A DNA stretch of 64,000 nucleotides, from NCBI GenBank assembly GCA_029054245.1, contig JAIDFQ010000016.1:1-64000 (forward strand), given 5' to 3'. The translations under genes and the position numbers were made by a program. Below are positions 17,508-23,716 of the stretch, in pieces (within the stretch, counting starts at the first letter, position 1; the number at the start of each line of letters is the position of its first letter). The notes under the pieces were generated by a model. That model was not told the origin of the DNA. It saw nothing but the letters and a program-made list of their open reading frames with translations, and ran no database searches. This DNA comes from Lachnospiraceae bacterium (GTDB lineage Bacteria; Bacillota; Clostridia; Lachnospirales; Lachnospiraceae).

Positions 17508-18425
17508 GTGAATATCTCCTTTCCTTATCTGCCGCCCTGTCTGCCTGTTCTTCATACTCCTTGTTTTTATCTGACTCGACAATATCGCCTTTGTCATAAT
17601 GGAGAAAATAATGCGCTAGTTCATGGGCTAGATTGTAGTTAAAATCCTCAATAGTACCAAGGTATGGGTGCTTTCCGCCCTTGGGCACTGGCTGCCCGGT
17701 GTCCTGGCTCCGTCCTGCCTGCTGATAGGTCTTTCCGCTGTCCTGCTCCTTTGAAAGCCATCTATTGATAAAACTTGCGATGCCTCTTTTTGTCTTGCGT
17801 CTGGTGGGATTGCTATCCAGCCATGCGATCATACGCTTGAGTTCCTGCTCTATGTCTACGGCTGGATAAGTTTCTTTCCACAAAACTATTTTTTCTAAAG
17901 GTACATCATAGAATGATTTGTCATTTAGCGGAAGCAATATGCCACTTGGGTTCGGAGTCGGCTTGTCCGGCTCTGGACATACAATATCATTATCCTTATC
18001 TATACTATATCTAACTATATCCTTACCTATACTATCCTGTGTATCCCAATCGGTTACCTTTGGTATGTCATTCGGTATACCAACTTGTGCCAACTCATAA
18101 ACATTATTGTCTAATTTAAGCTGATGTTTTTCTTGCATAAGCACAGTTTCTTTATATCTGTCTGGACGTATGTAATTATTTTGATTCCAGTGTCTTATTA
18201 CCACAATCCCGCTTTTAAATGGTATAATATAGCCTTTTGATATGAGTACTTTTAAATCATCTTCTGAACAGTTTACCAGTTTTATTATTTTTTTGGTGAC
18301 GATACAAAACCGTCATCATCTGCCCTCATTCCTAAATGAAAATATAGTGCCTGCGTTGTAACCGGCATATCTAAGAAATTATCTGTATCAACAATATCAA
18401 GACTGAACATTCTTCTATTCGCCAC
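17479..18425 (-). pseudogene. Phage replisome-organiser-like gene with A7 frameshift and HExxH tail
   Basis: From GTG 18425 (GGGGGG upstream) the frame gives ANRRMFSLDIVDTDNFLDMP...RADDDGFVSSPKK and then hits two stops just after a run of seven A (T7 at 18288-18294). One more A would continue as IIKLVNCSEDDLKVLISKGY...RHWNQNNYIRPDRYKE into the long frame ending at 17479. That part has the common initiator C-terminal block (YPAVDIEQELKRMIAWLD, NPTRRKTKRGIASFINRWL). The last 60 residues contain HELAHYFLHYDKGD and EEQADRAAD, resembling ImmA/IrrE metallopeptidases. Its expected role is loading the helicase for element replication. Confidence 0.6.
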
Positions 18426-18660
18426 TGGATACATCCCCCCTATCTTCAATCAAATCAGCAACGCTTACTCCCAAAGCCTTAGATATCTTCCCCATATAAC
18501 AGGGCTTCACATAGAAGCCACGCCGGGCTATATAAACAATATTTACTGATACGCCTGCTGCCTCTGCAAGCTCCTTAGGTTCTAGCTCTGCTTCAGCCAT
18601 GGCGATCAAAACCTTCCGGCTGTCCGGCTTAAGCATAACCGTATTCTTTGCTGCTGCCAT
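18415..18660 (-). CDS. Small HTH regulator
   Basis: The 81-residue product has an XRE-like helix-turn-helix (LIAMAEAELEPKELAEAAGVS...ISKALGVSVADLIE). ATG 18660 is preceded by AAAGGAG at good spacing; an in-frame extension upstream lacks a site. Its stop overlaps the initiator-like gene start. It is one of three HTH-type genes in a row in the leftward early operon, a Cro/antirepressor-like arrangement. Confidence 0.65.
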   Translation of the reverse strand: MAAAKNTVMLKPDSRKVLIAMAEAELEPKELAEAAGVSVNIVYIARRGFYVKPCYMGKISKALGVSVADLIEDRGDVSSGE

Positions 18661-18664
18661 TCTT

Positions 18665-18967
18665 TCAACTCCTTTCCGAATTTTTATGAAGCCTTTCAGA
18701 TATTTCTTTTTTCTCGGCTTCTGAATATACCCTCTCAACTTTCTTTTTCCTAAAGGAAATGAAATTCACTGGACAGGAATAAGTCTTTCCAATTAGTTCA
18801 CCGCTTTCAAGCTTGGCAACTGATTCTAATTTCCATTCTGTGTCCAGTAATTCAACAAGCTTGTTTAATTTTGTCATCATAGTGGTGTCAGAGGTATAAA
18901 CTGTTGCCCTTTCATCATCACGATTAAAATTAATGTGTGTTTCTTGTTCCTCAATGGATAAACTCAT
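18665..18967 (-). CDS. Mobile-element small protein (relative of 965-1249)
   Basis: The 100-residue product starts MSLSIEEQETHINFNRDDER and shares with the remnant at 965-1249 the elements YTxD, KLxxLV, GKTYxxP, RKKK and a C-terminal SEAEKKE helix. GAAAGGAG precedes ATG 18967. Function unknown; homologues I recall are common in conjugative elements and prophages, close to single-strand-DNA or replication genes. Confidence 0.6.
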   Translation of the reverse strand: MSLSIEEQETHINFNRDDERATVYTSDTTMMTKLNKLVELLDTEWKLESVAKLESGELIGKTYSCPVNFISFRKKKVERVYSEAEKKEISERLHKNSERS

Positions 18968-18981
18968 TTTCTCTCCTTTCA

Positions 18982-19170
18982 TCACTTTTCAATAGCTTCT
19001 GTAATTTCTGCCACTTCCACATCAAGAATTTTTGAAAGCTTTCTTGCACGATATGGGCTTATAAAACAATTATTCCTGATGCAATGTACACCACAAATTG
19101 CAGGAAGCATTTCTTCTGTAATCCCTTTTCTTTTCATAAGCTCTAAAATTTTATCTGTTTTTAACCACAT
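18982..19170 (-). CDS. Small HTH regulator
   Basis: ATG 19170 gives a 62-residue helix-turn-helix protein (ILELMKRKGITEEMLPAICG, ARKLSKILDVEVAEITEAI). GGAAAGGA precedes the start. The two Cys residues around VHCIRNNC are unusual for this fold. It is the second gene of the leftward early operon and probably acts in the repressor/antirepressor switch; the target is unknown. Confidence 0.6.
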   Translation of the reverse strand: MWLKTDKILELMKRKGITEEMLPAICGVHCIRNNCFISPYRARKLSKILDVEVAEITEAIEK

Positions 19171-19199
19171 ACTTTTTCCTTTCCGTTGCGACATTGCAA

Positions 19200-19388
19200 T
19201 TATTTCATAATTTGTGTAACATCTACATTGAGAACCTTCGCAATTTTACCAAGAGTTTCCGGCTTTAATCCTCTGCCGCTCATTGCCCTACATAATGTGC
19301 CTTTAGGAATTCCAGCAGCTTCAAAGTCCGCTTGACTCATACAAGCCCTTGCTCTGGCAATCTCAAACTTTTGCCTATCCATTTTCAT
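19200..19388 (-). CDS. Cro-like small HTH regulator
   Basis: The 62-residue product (MKMDRQKFEIARARACMSQ, then PETLGKIAKVLNVDVTQIM) is a minimal helix-turn-helix protein. GAAGG lies upstream of ATG 19388. It is the first leftward gene opposite the CI-like repressor, across a control region with four repeated motifs, the classic position of Cro. Confidence 0.65.
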   Translation of the reverse strand: MKMDRQKFEIARARACMSQADFEAAGIPKGTLCRAMSGRGLKPETLGKIAKVLNVDVTQIMK

Positions 19389-19420
19389 GTAATCACCTTC
19401 TTTCAATTTTATTGTTGACG

Positions 19421-19534
19421 ATTCACTTTGAACCTGCTATCATTTCATTAGATTCATTTTGCATAGTCAACCAAAAAAGTTATTCATTTTGAATCTATTC
19501 ACGAAGCAAAAGATATGATATAGTCATTTTGAGG
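19421..19534. promoter_or_regulatory. Four operator-like repeats in the divergent control region
   Basis: ATTCACTTTGAAC (19421-19433), ATTCATTTTGCAT (19452-19464), ATTCATTTTGAAT (19482-19494) and AGTCATTTTGAGG (19522-19534) share the core TCAYTTTG. Their spacing is 31, 30 and 40 bp, i.e. about three, three and four helix turns. The third is a perfect ATTCA-TTT-TGAAT palindrome. A rightward promoter can be drawn with -10 TATGAT at 19514-19519. Confidence 0.65.
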
Positions 19535-19541
19535 TGATAAA

Positions 19542-20108
19542 ATGACTATTGGAGAACAAATAAAAACATTTCGAAAGAAATTAGGACTTACCCAAAAGCA
19601 ATTAGCTGATAAATGCGAAGTAGCCGAAATTACTATAAGGCAATATGAATTAGGAAAAAGGCAACCGCGCATGGAGCAATTACAAAAAGTGGCTTCTGCA
19701 TTAAATGTTCAAACAAATGACTTATTGCCTTGGGAAGATGTTCCAGAAATACGAGATGCAGTGTATGCTTCTGAATTAGAAATGTTAGACATTTTTTACA
19801 CAGATAAGCATTTTAACTATTCAAAGGCTGAACAGCAAAAAATCAAACAAGAAATTAGTAATTGCATTTCTATTGGTAATAAAATAGAGGATATTCAAGA
19901 ACGCACAGAATATTACGACAAACTTATAGCCAAATATAGTCATGAATTTTTAAATCATTTAATTGAACCATATGCCGAAGATAATGTAATTGCTATTGCT
20001 GCATTAATAGCTGATTACCTTGCTCTAAACAATACTGCACGAAACAAAGTTGCGGAATATGCAGAAGAACTAACCGAAATACCACGCTACACCAAGAAAG
20101 AAGAATAG
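19542..20108 (+). CDS. CI-like repressor (XRE family)
   Basis: The 188-residue protein has an N-terminal XRE helix-turn-helix (IGEQIKTFRKKLGLTQKQLA, IRQYELGKRQPRMEQLQKVA) and an acidic helical C-terminal domain without an S24 peptidase Ser/Lys dyad, so it is not of the LexA-cleavage type. GAGGTGAT precedes the ATG. It faces the small leftward HTH genes across four operator-like motifs and is the likely switch that keeps the element silent. How it would be inactivated is not visible; an ImmA-like HExxH segment is present in the same element at 17,479-17,640. Confidence 0.8.
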   Translation: MTIGEQIKTFRKKLGLTQKQLADKCEVAEITIRQYELGKRQPRMEQLQKVASALNVQTNDLLPWEDVPEIRDAVYASELEMLDIFYTDKHFNYSKAEQQKIKQEISNCISIGNKIEDIQERTEYYDKLIAKYSHEFLNHLIEPYAEDNVIAIAALIADYLALNNTARNKVAEYAEELTEIPRYTKKEE

Positions 20109-20212
20109 CCCACAGGGGCATCACAGAACTATGACAATATAATATGCTTATCAGGGCAGCCGACAGGGCGGTTATGCCATCTTTTTCCGGTTCTGGGAAG
20201 GAGGTGGTGCTT

Positions 20213-20299
20213 GTGTATGTGACATGGAGTGACCTAATTTCATTTGTTATCATGCTCACTGGCATTATAGCTTTAGCCATAAAAATACATAAAAAATAG
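20213..20299 (+). CDS. Holin-like toxin peptide (type I toxin family)
   Basis: The 28-residue frame starts at GTG 20213 after GGAGG and encodes a short polar start (MYVTWSDLIS), one transmembrane helix (FVIMLTGIIALAIKI) and a lysine-rich end (HKK). This is the layout of the putative holin-like toxins found as type I toxins in Firmicutes. TATAAT lies at 20138-20143. A terminator overlaps its stop. A minus-strand small RNA gene lies about 130-200 nt downstream, but it does not overlap the toxin frame, so the antitoxin is not proven. Confidence 0.6.
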   Translation: MYVTWSDLISFVIMLTGIIALAIKIHKK

Positions 20300-20333
20300 C
20301 GCCCCTGCTCTGACAAAGTAAGGCGCTATTTTT
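20292..20333 (+). terminator. Terminator of the toxin peptide gene
   Basis: AAAAATAGCGCC (20292-20303) pairs fully with GGCGCTATTTTT (20322-20333). The toxin stop codon is inside the 5' arm. Confidence 0.85.
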
Positions 20334-20427
20334 ACCCTTATTTTCGCCGGAAACGGATAGGCTTCATCTATCGTGTCGGCTGTTCTGTTAAGCATATTAT
20401 AACCAATATACAAAATTCTGTCAAACA

Positions 20428-20506
20428 GAAAAACCGCCCCGGTGTTACCAGCACCAGAGCGGCACGGATACTATTAACCACGAATGGTCACAATATCTCC
20501 CTAAGC
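20428..20506 (-). ncRNA. Small RNA gene with a possible five-codon ORF
   Basis: A consensus promoter (20513-20541) would start a minus-strand RNA near 20,506. It ends at a stem of 11 bp (about 20434-20462) in which two G-U pairs form only in the minus-strand RNA, followed by TTTTTC, so the transcript is about 80 nt. Inside, AGGGAG (20502-20497) precedes GTG ACC ATT CGT GGT TAA (20491-20474), a pentapeptide frame. It is antisense to the integrase leader. Its role as antitoxin, integrase regulator or peptide gene cannot be told from sequence. Confidence 0.6.
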
Positions 20507-20535
20507 AAGAATATTGTATCATTCAGCCGTGGTTT
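20475..20535. repeat. Imperfect palindrome in the integrase leader
   Basis: AACCACG (20476-20482 with flank) pairs with CGTGGTT (20528-20534), and inside it ACAATAT (20490-20496) pairs with ATATTGT (20511-20517); AATG/CATT add to the stem. The right arm can instead pair with AATCACGG (20540-20547), giving a short hairpin followed by TATTTTTA. Confidence 0.55.
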
Positions 20536-20541
20536 AGTCAA
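20513..20541 (-). promoter_or_regulatory. Promoter of the small RNA
   Basis: Minus-strand TTGACT (20541-20536) and TACAAT (20518-20513) are exactly 17 bp apart, close to the sigma-A consensus. Its elements lie inside the palindrome upstream of the integrase gene. Confidence 0.7.
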
Positions 20542-20581
20542 TCACGGTATTTTTATGCTCATTTTTAGGAGATGATACACT

Positions 20582-21646
20582 ATGCCACGAGGAAGAGCAA
20601 TGAAGAACCCGAACGGCTACGGATCTGTCGTGAAGCTGTCCGGGAACCGCAGGAAGCCTTTTGAAGTACGGGTCAATACAAGGATGGATGAACGCTATTA
20701 CCCTGTCTATGATGTCCTGGGGCGCTTCCCTACCCGTGAGGATGGTATGATTGCCCTTGCAGAGTACAATAAGAACCCTTACAGCATTGCAGACCGTGAA
20801 ATGACCTTTTCACAACTTTATGAGAAGTTCTACAGGAATAAATACGAATACAGCGGCAAGACCTATTCCCGTAGTTCCATGGACTGTACAAAGTCAGCAT
20901 ATGGATATTGCAGCGCGCTGTACGATCAGACCTACAGCAGATTGAGGGCTGATGATTTCCGCTGTATCCTTTCCCAGATGAACAAAAACGGGAAGCCTTT
21001 GTCACATGCTCTGCAGGAGCATATCAAGAACCTTTTCACGCAGATGGATAAATATGCCTTACAGAATGACATCATAGAAAAGGGGTATGCTTCCTTTGCC
21101 GCTATCACCGTAGCGGAAGACGACGCACCCGGCGTTCCCTTCACAGCAGATGAACTGGAAGCCTTATGGAGCAATAAGGATGTTCCATGGGTGGACAGCA
21201 TATTGATATACATCTATTCCGGATGGAGGATGTCGGAACTTATCCGTATGCCATCAGAGAATATAGATCTGGAAGCAGGAACCTTTAAGGGCGGTCTCAA
21301 GACTGCTGCCAGTAAGAACCGTATTGTACCTATCCATTCAAAAATACGCGGATTCGTGGAGCACCGGCTTATGATCAATCACGGAATACTGTTTGCTCTG
21401 AATGGGCGCCCCATATCCACAAGCACATACACGAAGCTGTTCAAGCAGGTCCTTAAAGATATCGGCATCAGCACATACCATACAACCCATGACTGCCGGC
21501 ATACCTTTACTTCCCTCTTGGACAGTGCTGGCGTCAATCAGGTATGCATTGACCGGCTGATAGGTCATGCATCCGCTTCCATCACGACACGCACTTACAC
21601 ACACAAGACTTTAGAGGAATTAAGGCAGGCTGTTGAAATGATATAA
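20582..21646 (+). CDS. Tyrosine-type site-specific integrase
   Basis: The 354-residue protein has an N-terminal arm-binding-like part (NGYGSVVKLSGNRRKPFEVR), a SAM-like core-binding domain (residues about 75-165) and a catalytic domain with Arg in SGWRMSEL, Lys near GGLKTAASKNR, HxxR in HDCRHTF, His in LIGHAS and the nucleophile Tyr in TTRTYTHKT. AGGAGATGATACACT precedes the ATG. It is the rightmost gene of the element, next to its right end. All catalytic residues are present, so it may still work. A structured leader and an antisense small RNA lie directly upstream. Confidence 0.92.
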   Translation: MPRGRAMKNPNGYGSVVKLSGNRRKPFEVRVNTRMDERYYPVYDVLGRFPTREDGMIALAEYNKNPYSIADREMTFSQLYEKFYRNKYEYSGKTYSRSSMDCTKSAYGYCSALYDQTYSRLRADDFRCILSQMNKNGKPLSHALQEHIKNLFTQMDKYALQNDIIEKGYASFAAITVAEDDAPGVPFTADELEALWSNKDVPWVDSILIYIYSGWRMSELIRMPSENIDLEAGTFKGGLKTAASKNRIVPIHSKIRGFVEHRLMINHGILFALNGRPISTSTYTKLFKQVLKDIGISTYHTTHDCRHTFTSLLDSAGVNQVCIDRLIGHASASITTRTYTHKTLEELRQAVEMI

Positions 21647-21682
21647 CCCCCTACGTTGCCGTTCGTAGAGGGTTATATTTTT
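21643..21682 (+). terminator. Terminator of the integrase gene
   Basis: ATAACCCCCTACG (21643-21655) pairs with CGTAGAGGGTTAT (21664-21676), one mismatch, followed by ATTTTT. The integrase stop lies in the 5' arm. Confidence 0.85.
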
Positions 21683-21709
21683 GTCACTAGCTTGTCACTA
21701 GTAGGGTAC
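21682..21709 (+). repeat. Right copy of the 28-bp imperfect terminal repeat
   Basis: TGTCACTAGC-TTGTCACTAGTA-GGGTAC form; 24 of 28 positions match the copy at 14327-14354. It contains a tandem TGTCACTAG motif. Confidence 0.55.
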
Positions 21710-21802
21710 AAAACACCATATAATTTGAGTACACGCAAAATGAAGAATACTGTAAAACAGGGTATTCCCACATATGAGCAATTTCATAAATAATTATTTT
21801 CT

Positions 21803-21816
21803 TAAGCAAACCTTAA
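21803..21816 (+). repeat. Candidate right attachment repeat
   Basis: Second copy of TAAGCAAACCTTAA, about 90 bp upstream of the lipid kinase start and just before that gene's promoter. Confidence 0.5.
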
Positions 21817-21841
21817 GATTTACGGAATGTTATAAAAAAAC

Positions 21842-21870
21842 TTTACTCCCGCAAAAAATACTGTTAAAAT
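21842..21870 (+). promoter_or_regulatory. Promoter of the lipid kinase-PAP2 operon
   Basis: TTTACT (21842-21847) and TAAAAT (21865-21870) are 17 bp apart, and the start codon is about 33 nt further on. Confidence 0.6.
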
Positions 21871-21902
21871 AGGAAAAGATTTCAGGGAGACAAAAGAAAA
21901 TC

Positions 21903-22877
21903 ATGTATTATATCATCGTAAATCCCGCCTCTAAATCGGGACGTGGCGCTAAAATATGGGCAGAAATACAACCAATTTTAGAGCAGCAAAAAATCGCATA
22001 CAAAGTTTTCTTTTCCCGGGAAGCCGGACATGTCATCAGATTAACTGCTGATTTATCCGCTTCCTTATTAAATGCGGACGCTGATTTCATATTAAAGCTG
22101 ATTGTGCTCGGCGGCGACGGCACCCTGAACGAAGTCCTTCAGGGAATCTCCGATTTCGAACGCGTACAAATCGGATACATCCCTACCGGTTCAAGCAACG
22201 ATATGGCAAGAGATTTAGGGCTACCCAAAGCCCCCGGCAAAGTGCTCAAAAACATTTTATGCTGCAAGGAACCTGTATTAATGGATTTGGGACGTCTTAC
22301 ATACGAACAGCCTCCGGAGCAGCTCTCCAGATCCTGCGTCAGCGACCCTATTACAACACGTTTTTTTTCTGTCAGCAGCGGTATTGGATTTGATGCTGCT
22401 GTCTGTGAAGAGGCGCTTGCCTCTAAATTTAAGAATGTTTTAAATAAGATAGGGCTCGGAAAACTTACCTATCTTGGAATCGCACTCAAACAGCTTATCA
22501 AAGCCAAAAAAGTAACCTGCACAATTACCTTAGATGATGATAAGCAGATTCATCTTCCCAAATTTCTATTTGTCGCCTGCATGATCCATCAATATGAAGG
22601 CGGCGGATTTAAATTTTGTCCCGGCGCTGATTCCTGCGACGGACTGATTGATATCTGCGCTGTAGGAAATATACCGAAATGGCTGATTCTTTTAGCGCTC
22701 CCTACGGCATTTGCTGGAAAGCACTATCGATTTAACGGTATCGATCATTATACGGCGCGCAAGGTAGCGGTGGAAACTTCCATGCCGTTGTGGGTTCATA
22801 CCGATGGAGAGGTTACAATGAAATGCTGCTCTGTCACCCTTAGCTGTGAACAACAAAAAATACAGTTTCTGCTATGA
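21903..22877 (+). CDS. Diacylglycerol kinase family lipid kinase
   Basis: The 324-residue protein has the DAGK catalytic landmarks: MYYIIVNPASKSGRGAKIW at the N-terminus, the nucleotide-binding LGGDGTLNEVLQGI near residue 73, and IGYIPTGSSNDMARDLG near 95; the C-terminal beta-sandwich with HTDGE follows. Such enzymes phosphorylate diacylglycerol or related lipids at the inner membrane face, recycling lipids released by cell-wall polymer synthesis. GGGAG precedes the ATG. It is followed within 50 nt by a PAP2-type phosphatase gene, which suggests a lipid phosphate cycle. The substrate cannot be fixed. Confidence 0.88.
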   Translation: MYYIIVNPASKSGRGAKIWAEIQPILEQQKIAYKVFFSREAGHVIRLTADLSASLLNADADFILKLIVLGGDGTLNEVLQGISDFERVQIGYIPTGSSNDMARDLGLPKAPGKVLKNILCCKEPVLMDLGRLTYEQPPEQLSRSCVSDPITTRFFSVSSGIGFDAAVCEEALASKFKNVLNKIGLGKLTYLGIALKQLIKAKKVTCTITLDDDKQIHLPKFLFVACMIHQYEGGGFKFCPGADSCDGLIDICAVGNIPKWLILLALPTAFAGKHYRFNGIDHYTARKVAVETSMPLWVHTDGEVTMKCCSVTLSCEQQKIQFLL

Positions 22878-22924
22878 ATGTCAATGCTGTATTGGCAATA
22901 AGATTTATTTATGAGGAGAAAGTT

Positions 22925-23602
22925 ATGAAAAAGTTTTTTGAAAAATACAAACATGCCATCCCGCTTATGATTTATGCGGTGATTTACTGTACTTGGTTTG
23001 CTTATTTAGAAAAAACCGTGATACACCCTGCAACCATTATCCATGTGGGAATCGATGATTCTATTCCCTTTTGCGAGGTTTTCGTAATTCCTTATTTTCT
23101 TTGGTTTGCTTATGTCTCCGCCGTTGTGATGTACTGCTTTTTTAAGAATAAACAAGAATACTATAAGACCTGCGTATTTCTTTTTACCGGAATGACCGTT
23201 TTTCTGCTTATTTCCACCCTTTGGCCAAACGGTCATCACCTTCGCCCTTCCGTTATGCCAAGGGAAAATATATTCACTGCTATGATCGCACATTTGTACA
23301 AGGTGGACACTCCTACCAATTTGTGGCCCAGCATACATGTGTATAATTCTATCGGCGCCCACCTTGCAGTTGTGCACAATTACCAGCTTGCAAAGAATAA
23401 AATGATCCGCACAGGCTCCCTGACTCTGTGCATCGCCATCATTCTTTCAACTGTATTTATCAAACAACATTCCATGTTTGATGTGATTACTGCCTTCGTG
23501 ATGGCCGCGGTTATGTATGCCGTAGTATATCAAGCAGATATCGTCACTTCCTGCCAGGTTTACCGTTCCAACTGGAAACGCCACAGAATCCGTCAGGTTT
23601 AA
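22925..23602 (+). CDS. PAP2-family membrane phosphatase
   Basis: The 225-residue membrane protein has about six transmembrane helices. PAP2-like motifs are HLRPSVMP (near residue 118), PSIHVYNS (near 148) and KQHSMFDVITA (near 195), the last carrying the catalytic His and Asp. GAGGAG lies upstream of ATG 22925; an upstream in-frame ATG at 22874 has no site. The family removes phosphate from lipid phosphates such as phosphatidate or undecaprenyl pyrophosphate. Its pairing with the lipid kinase gene suggests the same lipid pool. Confidence 0.82.
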   Translation: MKKFFEKYKHAIPLMIYAVIYCTWFAYLEKTVIHPATIIHVGIDDSIPFCEVFVIPYFLWFAYVSAVVMYCFFKNKQEYYKTCVFLFTGMTVFLLISTLWPNGHHLRPSVMPRENIFTAMIAHLYKVDTPTNLWPSIHVYNSIGAHLAVVHNYQLAKNKMIRTGSLTLCIAIILSTVFIKQHSMFDVITAFVMAAVMYAVVYQADIVTSCQVYRSNWKRHRIRQV

Positions 23603-23675
23603 TGTTTATAATCATTACCATATCATTCAGCGGATGCGTCACTGTGCGAGTTCCTTAAATCTGCAAAATATCACC

Positions 23676-23701
23676 AAAAAGGCAGCTAACGCTGCCTTTT
23701 T
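23676..23701. terminator. Bidirectional terminator
   Basis: AAAAAGGCAGC (23676-23686) and GCTGCCTTTTT (23691-23701) form an 11-bp perfect stem with a 4-nt loop between the convergent PAP2 and glycosyltransferase genes. Confidence 0.9.
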
Positions 23702-23716
23702 ATAGTGCTTTTTCTA

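Larger units (their letters stand above)
14265..21816. mobile_element. Integrated phage-satellite-like or reduced prophage element
   Basis: About 7.55 kb lie between glyA and the lipid kinase gene and are bounded by the 14-bp direct repeat TAAGCAAACCTTAA (14265-14278 and 21803-21816). Gene order from the right: tyrosine integrase, small RNA, toxin peptide, CI-like repressor; leftward small regulators, replication-initiator-like gene; then promoter, scaffold, major capsid, small proteins and sigma-like factor. Terminase, portal, head-tail, tail and lysis genes are not seen. At least two genes have frameshifts. The exact ends are inferred and not proven. Confidence 0.7.

Noticed and set aside
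19421-19534. CRISPR-like array
   Set aside because: The four short motifs are 13 bp, imperfect and irregularly spaced; there are no cas genes. Operators explain them better.
20993-21213. Minus-strand frames within the integrase gene
   Set aside because: The integrase has all catalytic motifs in the plus frame; the others are shadows.
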